From: Cymodocea nodosa
Lineage: Eukaryota; Streptophyta; Magnoliopsida; Alismatales; Cymodoceaceae
DNA length: 64,000 nt
Assembly: GCA_036874045.1 (NCBI GenBank)
Contig: CM072336.1
Span: forward strand, 8,708,501-8,772,500
Direction: 5' to 3'
Shown here: piece by piece, positions 10,960 to 23,034 of the stretch
Position numbering within the stretch: position 1 is the stretch's first letter
Layout: each line of letters starts with the position of its first letter
Notes under the pieces: generated by a model
Told to the model about the DNA's origin: nothing
What the model saw: only the letters and a program-made list of their open reading frames with translations
Databases searched by the model: none
Made by a program: the position numbers and the translations under genes

Positions 10960-11700
10960 TATTGATATGACAATTATAGACATTTTGGAAATTCATACAA
11001 AAATTGAAATAAATTTTGACAATTCTGAAAGATCTAACAATATAGCTACTAATGACAATATGAGTCTTAGATCAAAAGAATCACATGACAGGAAAATTTC
11101 AAATCCTGAACAGAATTTAGAAGATAACACACTTTTATGGTTCAGAAATAGATTATGTTATGAGAAATTTCAAACTTATAAAACTTTTTAGTTTTATATG
11201 CTAGAGTAGTTAAGTTTGAAGGAATGATAGACATACAAGAAATATTTGAATTCCAAGGGTTGTTGACATTGCTTCCACAATAGCCAAACGATTTATCACT
11301 TTCGGACATTGTAAATTATTTTTACGTAAATTTAATAGTGATAGAAGATATTCTTGTTTCGAATATTAAAAAATTAGATATTCACTTAACTCAATAATTA
11401 TTGCATGAAGTATTTGGTTTGAAAAATGAAGGAGTTAGAATATTAGAACGAAAACAAGTTTATCAATTGAGATGAGACATTAAATAATTAGCAAAGTATC
11501 TTGATGCCAATAGTGAGTTAGGATTGTTAAATGATTTAAATGGTCAAACTAGATTTATTGCAAAGATATTGCATACTTTAATTTTTTAGAAGTTTGGTCA
11601 TGGAGTTGAAGTGGATAGATGCTGTCTTTATGCAACGTATGCCTTAATAAATCATATACAGGTGAACTAGTATGATGTTGTCTTATTAGCTTAAGTGTAT
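10960..11700 (+). pseudogene. Plant transposon-protein (Transposase_32-like) ORF relic, copy 1
   Basis: Plus-strand relic whose core, starting IQEIFEFQGLL at about 11228, reads on through VNYFYVNL, LLHEVFGLKNEGV and LLNDLNGQTRFIAKIL. This matches the minus-strand ORF at 48090-48443 (MQEIKDLFEFQGLL, VPYFYANL, LLHNILGLKNEDT, RLKQLNGKAHMIANFL). That wording is typical of the domain annotated as putative plant transposon protein, often found in Athila/Tat-type elements. In-frame stops are at LTQ*LLHE and DIK*LAKY, where copy 2 keeps CAA (Gln), and there is a frameshift near 11207. A gypsy LTR at 11720 cuts it; a possible C-terminal remnant is at 14200-14320. Confidence 0.75.
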
Positions 11701-11892
11701 TTTTTTATAAGTAATAAGCAATTTCACAAATAAGATTTAATTTTGGTAACTTAGTTCGTTAAATTGACTACAAGTACACAACATCTATTATATAAGTATG
11801 CAAGAACAGGTCGAACTCATAGGGAATGGTTGAAATTAATTTGATTGTTTAAATTTTCATAGATAGAGTTTAGTGTATACTACAATCTGCTC

Positions 11893-12000
11893 ACTCAGTT
11901 GATTTATTATTAACTCAATGAATTAAGTTCGTGGAGTTACTATTAACTCAATGGACTACCCTTATTGAGTTATAGTTAACTCAATGAGCTTTTTGGTAAC
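11893..12000. repeat. ACTCAACGA micro-repeat array
   Basis: TTAACTCAATGAATTAAGTTCGTGGAGTTACTATTAACTCAATGGACT...ATTGAGTTATAGTTAACTCAATGAGC: alternating words in the family G LTR. The copy 2 equivalent is 19705-19820. Confidence 0.75.
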
Positions 12001-12588
12001 TTCCTATTAATATTGTTGATTGCAGAAGAATATAACCATCCATTGGGTAATTCTATATATTGTAAACATCTTTTACACTCTTCAAATGCTATTTTATATT
12101 AGATTTATCACTAATCAATTCTAGCATTCAAATAGTAAACAAATCAGTCATGGTTTTAGAGATTTATACTAATTATTTTCTATATTAAATCATATGATTT
12201 TGTATAAACTGAAATATGATAAACACAAAACATTTAAACAAACAATACAAACACATACGATACAAACATAGATTTTGATAAACATAATGATGTAAATGTA
12301 AACATATATTGGTTTTTGTTTTTGTTTTGTTCCACAAGATGAACGATTCATGAAAGGTAAAATTCTTTATTGACAATAAAGGAAACTTCTATCATTACAT
12401 ATGACGTGATTACACATTTGAAAAGTTAATCATCCATTTTAAACAGATGATCCAAAGTAAATGACAGGGAAAATTGATTCCTAAATAGAGAAATGAAGGC
12501 TTTTCGGATGCTTTAAATAGTTTAAGTGCACTGATACTAGTTGTAACAAAGCGTAGTAAATCAAAAAAAGAAGAAGTGAAAAATAGAA

Positions 12589-12600
12589 GCTCTGATACCA
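12589..12600 (-). promoter_or_regulatory. Copia primer-binding site, minus strand
   Basis: The minus strand reads TGGTATCAGAGC, the canonical initiator tRNA-Met site, immediately after the LTR end TCCTACAAC. A short leader of about 160 bp of the same element remains on the low-coordinate side (12432-12588). Confidence 0.9.
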
Positions 12601-12602
12601 GT

Positions 12603-13791
12603 TGTAGGATTGTTTGTATCACAAGAGGGGGGTGAATTGTGTCTTTAGTAATTAAATACTAGTGGATAAAACAAGAGCACAAAACACTTGTAAATGAAAT
12701 TTTATTCTTTTATTTCAAGACAGAATTTACAATATCTTTTCAGCTCAATTCCCTTCTTGATGGTTTTGATACAAAAATGTTCGATATATAATTCAAATAT
12801 AACAATAAAGCTCTTATTGAAAACTAATTTCGAATTGTATAAAACCTTATCTTTCTTTGTCTTTGCTCAGCTTTTGTATCTCTTCTTCTCTAGTTGTCGA
12901 ATTTTTAGACTTCTTACGTTTGCAGCTCCTTTTCTGAAATTACTTGGAATTTTGAACTTCTTCTGATGTTGGAGAATTTTTTAGAATATGAATATTCAAA
13001 CTTAACTTTTCAATTAGGGATCCGGATTGAATATTTAGACTTCGTTTTCGAGATTGAGATCCTTTGTTGTAATGTAGCTTGTGCTCTCTATTTGTAGTCA
13101 AACTCTGTTGTCTTTCACGTTCAACATGTTCATCCACTTAATCCACAATCCATAATCCACGTACTAATTTTCTCTTTAATCCAAATTACTTTCTATTTGA
13201 ATTTCCACGATCTCTACTTCGTAGATTCACTGAAGCTTTATCTTCCTGGAGTCTTGTAGAATATCTTCTAAGTCTTCGATTTAGTCGAACAGTTATTCTT
13301 TAATTCTTGTAAAAACTTGAACACTTATCCTCTAACTCTTCGAGTTTTTGCACCTGCAAAATATGTGACTAAACAAAGAAGCTTATCTGTTCGTTAGTCC
13401 TTTTATAAAACTCAAACAGTTATTTATCCATGTGTATAAAAACTCGAACAGTTATCTAACTATTCGATTTTTCATTACCGAACGCACATGGAAAACATGT
13501 GACAACTTAAAACATTAAAAACACACGTGCAGATAACCTTAACTATACAAGTTTTTAACATAAAGTATTCGACAAAAACGAAACGTTAACTATTTGAAAG
13601 TTTAACTATCTGAAACGTTAACTATCCGAAAGTTTAACTATTGTAAATCTAACTCTTCGAAAATCTTTAATTTATCCGACATAAAAATGAAACTTTCCGA
13701 TAATCTATTAACTATTATACGTAAAGAATATTATGTAGACTTATTTAAATACGTTAATAAAGCATATATCATCAAAATTAAATACCTAACA
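12603..13791 (-). mobile_element. Copia LTR family L, minus strand, with short leader
   Basis: On the minus strand it starts TGTTAGGTATTTAATTTTGATGATA (13791) and ends with AATTCACCCCCCTCTTGTGATACAAACAATCCTACA (12603), then the primer site. It matches the plus-strand LTRs at 14604-15736 and 21892-23034 in reverse. Together with 12432-12588 it replaces the stretch equivalent to 20257-21066 of copy 2, so it arrived with, or was followed by, a deletion. Confidence 0.85.
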
Positions 13792-13853
13792 TAAATATTA
13801 TGCAATTGACCATTCATTAACTGCTAATACTATGCATAATTTCATTCTAAATA

Positions 13854-14320
13854 GATGTCTTTATTTATCATATTCTGAATTTGTAGAGTAAACTATTCTT
13901 TGGTGATGCGATTTTGAGAATTGTGGCAAGTTAAATAGATATTACACTTTGGCCACAAAAAAAGATGAAATCAAGATATTTCTCTGCAAAAGAATTACAT
14001 AAATACTAGGAAATAGATCCACTTGATATTCGACATAAATAGTAAGATCATTATCAAGAACCACCACAATAGCAAGCACAACAACAACAACCAATAGAAC
14101 AGTCATACCAACAAAAATAACAATAGACAACATTCAGAAGAATAACATTTTACAAATAGACATACAGAACAGATAAAACAACTTCCACAAGTCCAAACTA
14201 AAGACTTAGGTCAAGAAATAATTGATCAAGTAAATAGAGTTAGTATAGAAATAGCACAAAAAATTTCAAACACTCTGTTAGATATATTTAGAAGACAACA
14301 AGGGTTGTGAGAGAAAATAA
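13854..14320 (+). pseudogene. Possible C-terminal remnant of transposon-protein ORF, copy 1
   Basis: On the plus strand a Gln/Asn-rich, broken frame can be read, ending in a clean helical stretch (VSIEIAQKISNTLLDIFRRQQGL, 14238-14309, then a stop). Copy 2 (21141-21600) matches closely. Its position directly after the inserted LTR suggests it is the far end of the ORF at 10960-11700. This is inference from position and composition. Confidence 0.4.
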
Positions 14321-14603
14321 AAATAAATTATGTATTAAATGAAATCATGGATTGTAATTTGTTACCAAAAATAAATAACTATTGTATTTATTTCATTTAT
14401 ATATTATTGCAAACAATTATTATTTCAATAGTTTATATCTACGTTTATTTATACAAGTTTAAAAGTTCTTTTTGAATTATGTACTTAGCATATTTTTTCT
14501 TCCTTACATGACATTAATGGTTTTTATAATGACAAAAAGTAGGAGAAAGATTATTTTGAAAGTTAAACTTATTAGGTTTTGTCATTATCTAAAAGGAGGA
14601 GAT
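14321..14603 (+). other. Copia 3' untranslated region with polypurine tract, copy 1
   Basis: AT-rich sequence with GACAAAAAGTAGGAGAAAG and, directly before the LTR, AAAAGGAGGAGAT (about 14591-14603), the expected plus-strand primer of a copia element. In copy 2 the tract is mutated to AAAAGGAATAGAT. No pol can be read upstream. Confidence 0.7.
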
Positions 14604-15736
14604 TGTTAGGAATTTTATTTTGATGATGAATATTTTACTAAGTTAATAAATAAGTCTAAGTATGTCTAAGTATAACAGTCGCACAGTTAGGTATTAACAC
14701 AATTAGAAGAGTCGTATAGTTATAAGTTAACATTTCTAGTTAGTTGAAGAGTTATGTTAAAAACTCATATAGTTAAGTTATCTACACATGTGTTTTTGAC
14801 GATTTAAGTTTTCACGTGTTTTTCATGTGCGTACAGTAAAGAAAAGTTGAAGGGTTAGACAACTATTCAAGTTTTTACGCATGGAAAGATAACTGTTCGA
14901 GTTTTATAAAGTGACTAACAAAAAGTTAAGTTTTGTTGTTTCAGTCATGTGTTTTGTAAATAAAAAACTCGAAGAGTTACAAATAAGTGTTCGAATTTTT
15001 ACAAAACTTAAAGGATAAGTGTTCAACTAAAGTGATAACTTAGAAGATATATTCTAGAACTCTTTAGAAAGAAAACTTTCGATTGTTCTACAATAGGGGA
15101 CCATGGAAATTCAAAAATATAATGGTGATAGTGGAAATTCAAAGCAATAGTAGAGAATATGGATAATTTAAATTTGAATTAATACATGAGATCATAGATC
15201 ATGGATTAAGTGGATGAACATGTTGAACATGAAATCATAGTTCTACTGCTATAAGTAAAGGGTATGAGCTACACTTCATTTATCCCTGCACCAATATCTG
15301 AAATCCTAAAATTGTTTCCTAGAAATTAGATTCTAAACCAATTGAAATAAAAAATCCCAACTTCGATAGAGATAGAATTTCCAATCAAAATCAAAGAAAG
15401 AGCTACTATGAAGGTAGTTTCGAAAATTCAAAGAAGGAAACAAAGAGATACAGAAGTAGAGCAAATTTTCAAAAGAATCATAAAGCTATGTGCAAAAGCT
15501 CAAGTTTGAATATACAATTCAATAAAGGTTAGAATAGGATAGATTTTATTTCATATTGAATTGTAACTCAAAAATTTTATTAAAAATGACAAGTAGGGAA
15601 TTGTGTTTTAAACATCTATAAATTCTTACTTTATCAATAAAAAGTTTATAATTACAAATAGTGAGTGTTTTGTGCTCTTGTTTTATCTACTAGATTCTTA
15701 AAATCTAAAGACACAATTTACCCCTCTCTTATGATA
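14604..15736 (+). mobile_element. Copia 3' LTR family L, copy 1
   Basis: The LTR starts TGTTAGGAATTTTATTTTGATGATG right after a polypurine tract and ends near TTACCCCTCTCTTATGATAC (about 15736). It carries alternating AACTCGAAGAGTTACAAATAAGTGTTCGAATTT-type words (14850-15030). Copy 2 is at 21892-23034 and an inverted relative at 12603-13791. The exact 3' end is blurred by adjoining LTR sequence. Confidence 0.8.
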
Positions 15737-16085
15737 CTATAGTCCAATAGAAGCTCTATGTTTTGATAATGCAAAAATCTATGTGAGGAAATTATATATT
15801 TCACAAGTGTAGGTCAAGAGTCTTGGAGACGAGAATTGCTATAGAATAAAAGCAACACTATATGACAACACTTCAGAAGGACATACAGATCAAACAGAAA
15901 ACTATAAGGTTAATTATTTGAGCAAATCACTATTGATAGGCACTTATTTGGGAAGATTTGAATATTAGATAAAGTAGACCTAGCAAGCTAATTATTTGTT
16001 AGAAAAATATAGAAGTAAAGTCAAAGGAAAACTTTGAAGGATAACTAGACAAGATGGAAAGTAAGTTAGTTAAGTAACCGAATAT
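15737..16085 (+). mobile_element. Fragment of copia-like LTR family M, copy 1
   Basis: Begins with CTCTATGTTTTGATAATGCAAAAATCTATGTGAGGAAA, the first part of the longer LTR at 23035-24663. It breaks off at 16085 where the duplicated segment ends, which marks the right edge of the duplication unit. Confidence 0.65.
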
Positions 16086-17296
16086 CTGTTAGGACCCTAG
16101 TATTTTGATAATGTAAAAACCTGTGTGAGGAAACAAATTGTATTTCATAGATAAGACAGTTCAGCAAAAGAGCAGAAGATAGATAAGTCGATATAGATAG
16201 TTCAGAATATGCTACAAGAGAATAATTTTGATAGTTAGAATAATTCTTCTCGCCCTTTTTGTTAAGATTGATAGGCACACTAGAGGAGGGTGAATGGTGA
16301 TCTAAGTGTACTTTAAAACTTTTTACTAACTTTACTAACTAATTTGATTAATCAATTTGCATAGGTGTTAAATAGAAGAGTAAACATGCACAACAGAAAT
16401 ATAAACAAAAAACACAAGGGAATTTTAGGTGGTTCACTAATTTGGCTAGTCCACCCCTAAGGATCACTTGGGCTTCACTAAGTGTTTCAACACTTACAAA
16501 CACCTACTTTCAGGTCAAAGCAAGAACCAACCCCTTGAGCTTTTAGGTCATAGCTCTAACCAACACTTAGAAGTTTTCAGGTATAAACTTCAAAAAACCA
16601 ACCTCTTGAGTTTTCAAGTTGAAACTTAAACTAACAACTTGAATGAAGCTTTAAGGTTGAAGCCACGAACCAAATGATCCTTCTTGGATTAGACTTTCAA
16701 CACTTGGAGAGCTTTAAGAATCTTCTTGTAAATCTAGCTTTCAATCGATTCCTTGTTGTAGTTAATTTAGATTGAGCATTCTTCTATAACAATAGTAGAT
16801 CTACAATGTATACTGTATTTCTGTATGTGAGTGTATATGTAATCTCACTTGTTAGTTTTGTTGAATATTAAATGATCTGTTTGTATAAATACTTGTAAGT
16901 CTAATGATCATATTTTTTCCTCAACGGATTTATTCTGTTATATTTGTTGAGTTTGCAGGTCTAAATAAAGTAAGTTATCGTTTGGAAAGGTGTTTCAAGA
17001 TAACCTTCTGATTTTCTAAGACTTTCAAATAGTTAGCTGTGTAACTTTCCGAAGAATGTTTGTAACTCACCAAAAATCCACTTAAGTACTTTTGTCACGT
17101 GAGATTTAAGTCATACACGTGATGTGTCTTAAGTTTGGATATTTGTAATTGTAACTCACTAAAATGTTCTTGACTATCAGATAGTCAGCTACAGTAACTC
17201 TCCAATTTTCTTCTTTTAAGCTTCCGACTATTGTCCTCTTATTTTTGCACGTGCATAATAGGATGACTTAAGTTTCAGATAGTTAAATCTGTAACC
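16086..17296. mobile_element. LTR pieces of family M between the two tandem copies
   Basis: At 16089 a new LTR start is seen: TGTTAGGACCCTAGTATTTTGATAATG. From about 16263 the sequence is in the other orientation: the minus strand ends in CACCATTCACCCTCCTCTAGTG, and 16430-16760 matches 38600-38960 in reverse (words about holding, losing and adding the same AACTTGAG/CTCAAG units). The piece ends where copy 2 begins (17297). It is thus a composite of at least two LTR fragments. Confidence 0.6.
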
Positions 17297-17810
17297 ACTT
17301 TTCCTCAAGCATTTGAACCTTATTTGATGATGAACCACTTCAATCCACTCCACTACAAGGCTGTCACCACTTGTAGATCACATCCAAAGGGAACTGCCTA
17401 TGATTGCTTTGAAGAAAAGAGGTTGCACGTCCTCTTGCTTGCTTCAAAAGTCACAACTCTTGCTTTTCAGCTTTTCACCTCAAGAAAAATGCTTCCTATA
17501 CACTATCCTTCGTTGATCACATCCAAAGCTCTTCAAGGAGACCCAAGCATGGCTCCTCTCCACCAAACATCCTTGAATCCCAGCCATGGAGTTCCTTATG
17601 CTTGTGATTGCATCCAAAAAGAGGAAGGAGGTTGCCAATGGGGGAGGAAGACGCCCAAGCTCACCTTCCTTTGGAGAAATGTTTGTTCAAACCTTGAGAA
17701 GAGAGGAGAAGACACTGAATTTGAGCTAAAACTTGGAGGATGGTCGGCTGCTACTATGGTGCACGAATTTGGAAGGAGGAGATGGGCCTAGGGTTGAGTG
17801 GCCAAGTACT
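17297..17810. other. GC-richer unidentified block, copy 2
   Basis: A frame of 155 codons (17324-17791) spans the block, but indels relative to copy 1 shift the frame and neither version shows a known domain. I regard it as non-coding repeat sequence. Confidence 0.5.
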
Positions 17811-18769
17811 TTACATAGTCTAAACTTTTGTTACTTGATCTCTAATAAGTTACATCTAATGGCCCATTTTTTTCCTTTTTGATCCACCTTGATTTCATGC
17901 TTTCTTGATCTATAAAACTCAAAACCAAGTTACATGCACATATACATTGAATATAAATCATATGATGCAAATATAGTACACATGCATGCATGAGTTGCCA
18001 TATATGGAAAGTTGCCAAATTAGGAAGGTTTTAGTCCACAACTTCATGTGATACATGAATTACTTGAGGTTCTTTAGTTAATATCATATTTATGTGATTT
18101 GGCAATCATACAACGTATATAAAGTCATACATTGAAGAATTATAAGAATCATATCTAATACAGGGGCTATTGACTAGGTGTTTAATTGATAAAGGATAAA
18201 TTTGTACATTATCAACTATTTAATCCCTAATTTATGCATATGTCTAAAAATATGATTTGCATGTAATTCCACATTAGAACATATATATTTTCAACTTATA
18301 ATCCTTAACATGCATGAATTAACATATATAAAATGTACAAATTGATACTTTACATAGACATAGAGTTTATGAATTTTGTGAATATATCATCTGAAAAGGA
18401 ATGTATAAATATTATTCCTCTTACTATATCTCCAATAGTTGTGAATAATTTTTGGTACTGTTGTTTACTTCAAATTGTATATATTTGGTTGTCTTTTACA
18501 ATATACATGTTATTTGTTTATAATTGTATATAGTCAGCAAAATGTACAATTATAGATAGAATATCATACTACTAATGTCTCAAATATAGAAAATACAAAC
18601 ATACAAGATATTCTTATGCTAGAAATTGGCTTAGAGTATTTTCAAATAAGGAGAAACTTGTTATGAATAGATACAATAAATTGATAGTTTTATAGAAATA
18701 CTTGTTGCTAATACACTTATTCACATAGAAAATATTGATAGTGACATACATACACATGACAGTTGCTGA

Positions 18770-19505
18770 ATCAGTTGAAGATATTATTGATATGACAATT
18801 GTAGACATTTTGGAAATTTATACAAAAATTGAAACAAATTTTGACAATTCTGAAAGATCTAACAATATAGCTACTAATGACAATATGAGTCTTAGATCAA
18901 AAGAATCACATGACAGGAAAATTTCAAATTTTGAATAGAATTTAGAAAATAACACACTTTTATGGTTCAGAAATAGATTATGTTATGAGAAATTTCAAAC
19001 TTATAAAACTTTTTAGTTTTATATGTTAGAGTAGTTAAGTTTGAAGGAATGATAGACATACAAGAAATATTTGAATTCCAAGGGTTGTTGACATTGCTTC
19101 CACAATAGCCAAACGATTTATCACTTCCGGACATTGTAAATTATTTTTACTTAAATTTAACAGTGATAGAAGATATTCTTGTTTCGAATATTAAAAAATT
19201 AGATATTCACTTAGCTCAACAATTATTGCATGAAGTATTTGGTTTGAAAAATGAAGGAGTTAGAATATTAGAACGAAAACAAGTTTATCAATTGAGATGA
19301 GACATTAAACAATTAGCAAAGTATCTTGATGCCAATAGTGAGTTAGGATTGTTAAATGATTTAAATGGCCAAACTAGATTTATTGCAAAGATATTGCATA
19401 CTTTAATTTTTTAGAAGTTTGGTCATGGAGCTGAAGTTGATAGATGTCTTTATGCAATGTATGCCTTGATAAATCATATACAGGTGAACTAGTATGATGT
19501 TGTCT
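18770..19505 (+). pseudogene. Plant transposon-protein (Transposase_32-like) ORF relic, copy 2
   Basis: Same relic as 10960-11700, slightly better kept: CAA codons survive at two sites that are TAA in copy 1 (in the AQQLLHE and DIKQLAKY contexts). A shared TGA in the LR*DI context shows that decay had begun before the duplication. It ends at the inserted family G LTR. Confidence 0.75.
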
Positions 19506-19514
19506 TGTTAGCTT

Positions 19515-21140
19515 AAGTGTATTTTTTTATAAGTAATAAGCAATTTCACGAATAAGATTTAATTTTGGTAACTTAGTTCGTTAAATTGACTACAAGTACA
19601 CAACATCTATTGTATAAGTATGCAAAAACAAGTCGAACCCATAGGGAATGGTTGAAATTAATTTGACTGTTTAAATTTTCATAGCCAGAGTTTAGTGTAT
19701 ACTACAATTTGCTCACTTGGTTGATTTATTGTTAACTTAACGAACTAAGTTCATGGAGTTACTATTAACTCAATGGACTACCCTTATTGAGTTACAGTTA
19801 ACTCAATGAGCTCTTTGGTAACTTCCTATTAATATTATTGATTGCAGAAGAATATAGCCATCCATTGGGCAATTCTATATATTGCAAACATCTTTTACAC
19901 TCTTCAAATGCTATTTTATATTAGATTTATCACTAATCAATTCTAGCATTCAAATATTCCAAATAGTAAACAAATCAGTCATGGTTTTAGAGATTTATAC
20001 TAATTATTTTCTATATTAAATCATATGATTTTGTATTAACTGAAATATGATAAACACAAAACATTTAAACAAACACATATGATACAAACATAGATTTTGA
20101 TAAACACAATGATGTAAATGTAAACATATATTGGTTTTTATTTTTGTTTTGTTCCTCAAGATGAACGATTCATGAAAGGTAAAATTCTCTATTGACAATA
20201 AAAGAAATTTCTATCACTACATGCGACACGATTATACCTTTGAAAAGTTAATCACTTATTGTCAAATGCTCCTCTCCCTATTAGATTGCGAATTTAGACT
20301 TTTGTAAGTTGATCTCTTCTTCATCATAACAACATCAACCTGAAACCAAGACTAGAAATTTTATTATCTTTTGAGAGATGATTCAATGCTTGGTGAAAAT
20401 GTCCTTCCTTTCTATGATGTAATCAATCCTCACAATGGTTGTTAGTCACTTTGTTTTGCTCGAAATTGACCTGACATCTAGAAAGTATTCTCATAGACCT
20501 CCGATGGATGGTGGTATTGGTGGGAGCTCAAGAAACATTCGACGCTTTCTATAATGAGCGTAGTTCTCCCCCACCCCCTTACCTTTCTTCGTTCTTTCTC
20601 CTTTTTTTTTATATTTCTTTCTCGTAATAACTACTTCCGCCTAAATCACTAGTTGGATTGCCTTCATTCATATCAACGATGGTAATTACTTCTTCATTTC
20701 ACGATTGAGATCATGGCATGATTCATGCAATGTAGTTTCCTTCGAATTTTCGACAACTACTCACAATTGAATATTAGAAAATAACTAGTTCGTGGAGTTA
20801 GTGTAGCTCAATGGACTTACTTCATTGACTTATCTATTAACTTAACGAACCGACCTCATAGAGTTACAACTTTAACTCAACGGACTCATTCAGTTCTATA
20901 GTATAACAAAATAATTACATATATAACATTTAACACTTAATATGTAAAAGAAATAATTTCTAATCATACTTAAATAATACTTAATTAACTACTAATTCTT
21001 CTAATTTATGCACATTCTTTAATTAATGCTTATAATTGTATAATTGTAACATAATGACTTAATTCTCATATAATAAACTAAATATTATGAAATTGACCAT
21101 TCATTAATTGCTAATATTATGCATAATTTCATTCTAAATA
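19515..21140 (-). mobile_element. Gypsy family G LTR, copy 2
   Basis: Plus-strand reading matches 56740-58671 in order: ACTACAAGTACACAACATCTATTGTATAAGTATGC, GGTCGAACCCATAGGGAATGG-like words, the stretch TAGATTGCGAATTTAGAC with the TCATCATAACAACATCAACCTGAAACCAAGACTAGAA block (20287-20370), then the end TTTCATTCTAAATA (21140). It sits inside the transposon-protein relic. Arrays of ACTCAACGA words are at 19705-19820 and 20785-20895. Confidence 0.75.
20785..20895. repeat. ACTCAACGA micro-repeat array
   Basis: AGTTCGTGGAGTTAGTGTAGCTCAATGGACTTACTTCATTGACTTATCTATTAACTTAACGAACCGACC and CATAGAGTTACAACTTTAACTCAACGGACTC: alternating words in the family G LTR, deleted from copy 1. Confidence 0.75.
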
Positions 21141-21891
21141 GATGTCTTTATTTATCATATTCTGAATTTGTAGAGTAAACTATTCTTCGGTAATGCAATT
21201 TTGAGAATTGTGGCAAGTTAAATAGATATTACACTTTGGCCACAAAAAAGGATGAAATCAAGATATTTCTCTGCAAAAGAATTACATAAATACTAGGAAA
21301 TAGATCCACTTGATATTCGACATAAATAGTAAGATCATTATCAAGAACCACCACAATAGCAAGCACAACAACAACAACCAACAGAATAGTCATACCAACA
21401 AAAAATAACAACAAACAACATTTAGAAGAATAACATTTTACAAATAGACATACAGAATAGATACAACAACTTCCACAAGTCCAAACTATAGACTTAGGTC
21501 AAGAAATAATTAATCAAGTAAACAAAGTTAGTATAGAAATAGCATAAGAAATTTCAAACACTCTGTTAGATATATTTAGAAGACAACAAGGGTTGTGAGA
21601 GAAAATAAAAATAAATTATGTATTAAATGAAATCATTGATTGTAATTTGTTACCAAAAATAAATAACTATTGTATTTATTTCATTTATATATTATTGCAA
21701 ACAATTATTATTTCAATAGTTTATATCTACATTTATTTATACAAGTTTAAAAGTTCTTTTTGAATTATGTACTTAGCATATTTTTTCTTCCTTACATGAC
21801 ATTAATGGTTTTTATAATGACAAAAAGTAGGAGAAAGATTATTTTGAAAGTTAAACTTATTAGGTTTTGTCATTATCTAAAAGGAATAGAT
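21141..21891 (+). other. Transposon-protein tail remnant and copia 3' region, copy 2
   Basis: Equivalent to 13854-14603 with few changes. A Gln/Asn-rich broken frame ends at about 21600, followed by an AT-rich copia 3' region with a damaged polypurine tract just before the LTR at 21892. Confidence 0.6.
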
Positions 21892-23034
21892 TGTTAGGAA
21901 TTTTATTTTGATGATGAATATTTTACTAAGTCAATAAATAAGTCTAAGTATGTCTAAGTATAATAGTCGCACAGTTAGGTATCAACACAATTAGAAGAGT
22001 CGTATAGTTATAAGTTAATGTTTCTAGTTAGTTGAAGAATTATGTTAAAAACTTGTATAGTTAAGTTATCTACACGTATGTTTTTAACGTTTTAAGTTTT
22101 CACGTATTTTTCATGTGTGTTCAGTAAAGAAAAGTTGAAGAGTTAGACAACTGTTCAAGTTTTTATGCATGGAAAGATAACTATTCGAGTTTTATAAAAT
22201 GACTAACGAAAAGTTAAGTTTTGTTGTTTCAGTCATGTGTTTTGTAAATGAAAAACTCGAAGAGTTACAAATAAGTATTCGAATTTTTACAAAACTTAAA
22301 GGATAAGTGTTCGACTAAAGTGGTAACTTAGAAGATATATTCTAGAACTCTTTAGAAAGAAGACTTTTGATTGTTCTACAATAGGGGATCATGGAAATTC
22401 AAAAATATAATGGTGATAGTGGAAATTCAAAACAATAGTGGAGAATATGGATAATTTAAATTTGAATTAGTACATGAGATCATAGATCATGGATTAAGTG
22501 GATGAATATATTGAACATGAAATCATAGCTCTACTACTATAAGTAAAGGGTATGAGCTACACTTCATTTATCCTTGCACTAATATCTGAAATCCCAAAAT
22601 TGTTTCCTAGAAATTAGATTCTACACCAATTGAAATAGAAAAATCCCAACTTCGATAGAGATAGAATTTCCAATCAAAATCAGAGAAAGAGCTATTACGA
22701 AGGTAGTTTCAAAAATTCAAAGAAGGAAACAAAGAGATACATAAGTAGAGCAAATTTTCAAAAGAATCAGAAAGCTACGTGCAAAAGCTTAAGTTTGAAT
22801 ATATAATTCAATCAAGGTTAGAATAGGATAGATTTTATTTCATATTGAATTGTAACTCAGAAATTGTATCAGAAATGACAAGTAGGGAATTGTGTTTTAA
22901 ACATCTATAAATTCTTACTTTATCAATAAAAAGTTTATAATTACAAATAGTGAGTGTTTTGTGCTCTTGTTTTATCTACTAGATTCTTAAAATCTAAAGA
23001 CACAATTTACCCCCCTCTTATGATACTATAGTTC
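21892..23034 (+). mobile_element. Copia 3' LTR family L, copy 2
   Basis: The start TGTTAGGAATTTTATTTTGATGATGAA and the end TTACCCCCCTCTTATGATACTATAG match copy 1 (14604-15736). It contains the alternating AACTCGAAGAGTTAC / GTTCGAATTT words at about 22140-22320. Confidence 0.8.

Larger units (their letters stand above)
11720..13853 (-). mobile_element. Gypsy family G LTR, copy 1, broken by copia LTR
   Basis: The plus strand carries GACTACAAGTACACAACATCTATT and GGTCGAACTCATAGGGAATGG, equivalent to 56810-56875 of the 5' LTR, and ends TGCATAATTTCATTCTAAATA at about 13853, equivalent to 58671. Positions 12432-13791 are foreign (a copia LTR with leader), so only the two ends of the gypsy LTR survive. 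It interrupts the transposon-protein relic. The left border is degenerate. Confidence 0.75.
9479..16085. repeat. Tandem segmental duplication, copy 1
   Basis: The sequence from ACTTTTCCTCAAGCATTTG (9479) to AAGTTAGTTAAGTAACCGAATATC (about 16085) repeats in the same orientation at 17297-23378 with only scattered substitutions. Contents in order: a GC-richer non-coding block (9479-10010), an AT-rich stretch, a plus-strand transposon-protein relic, a gypsy LTR, a copia 3' end with its LTR, and a fragment of a second copia-like LTR. Copy 1 differs from copy 2 mainly by a minus-strand copia LTR (12432-13791) replacing about 810 bp. Confidence 0.9.
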
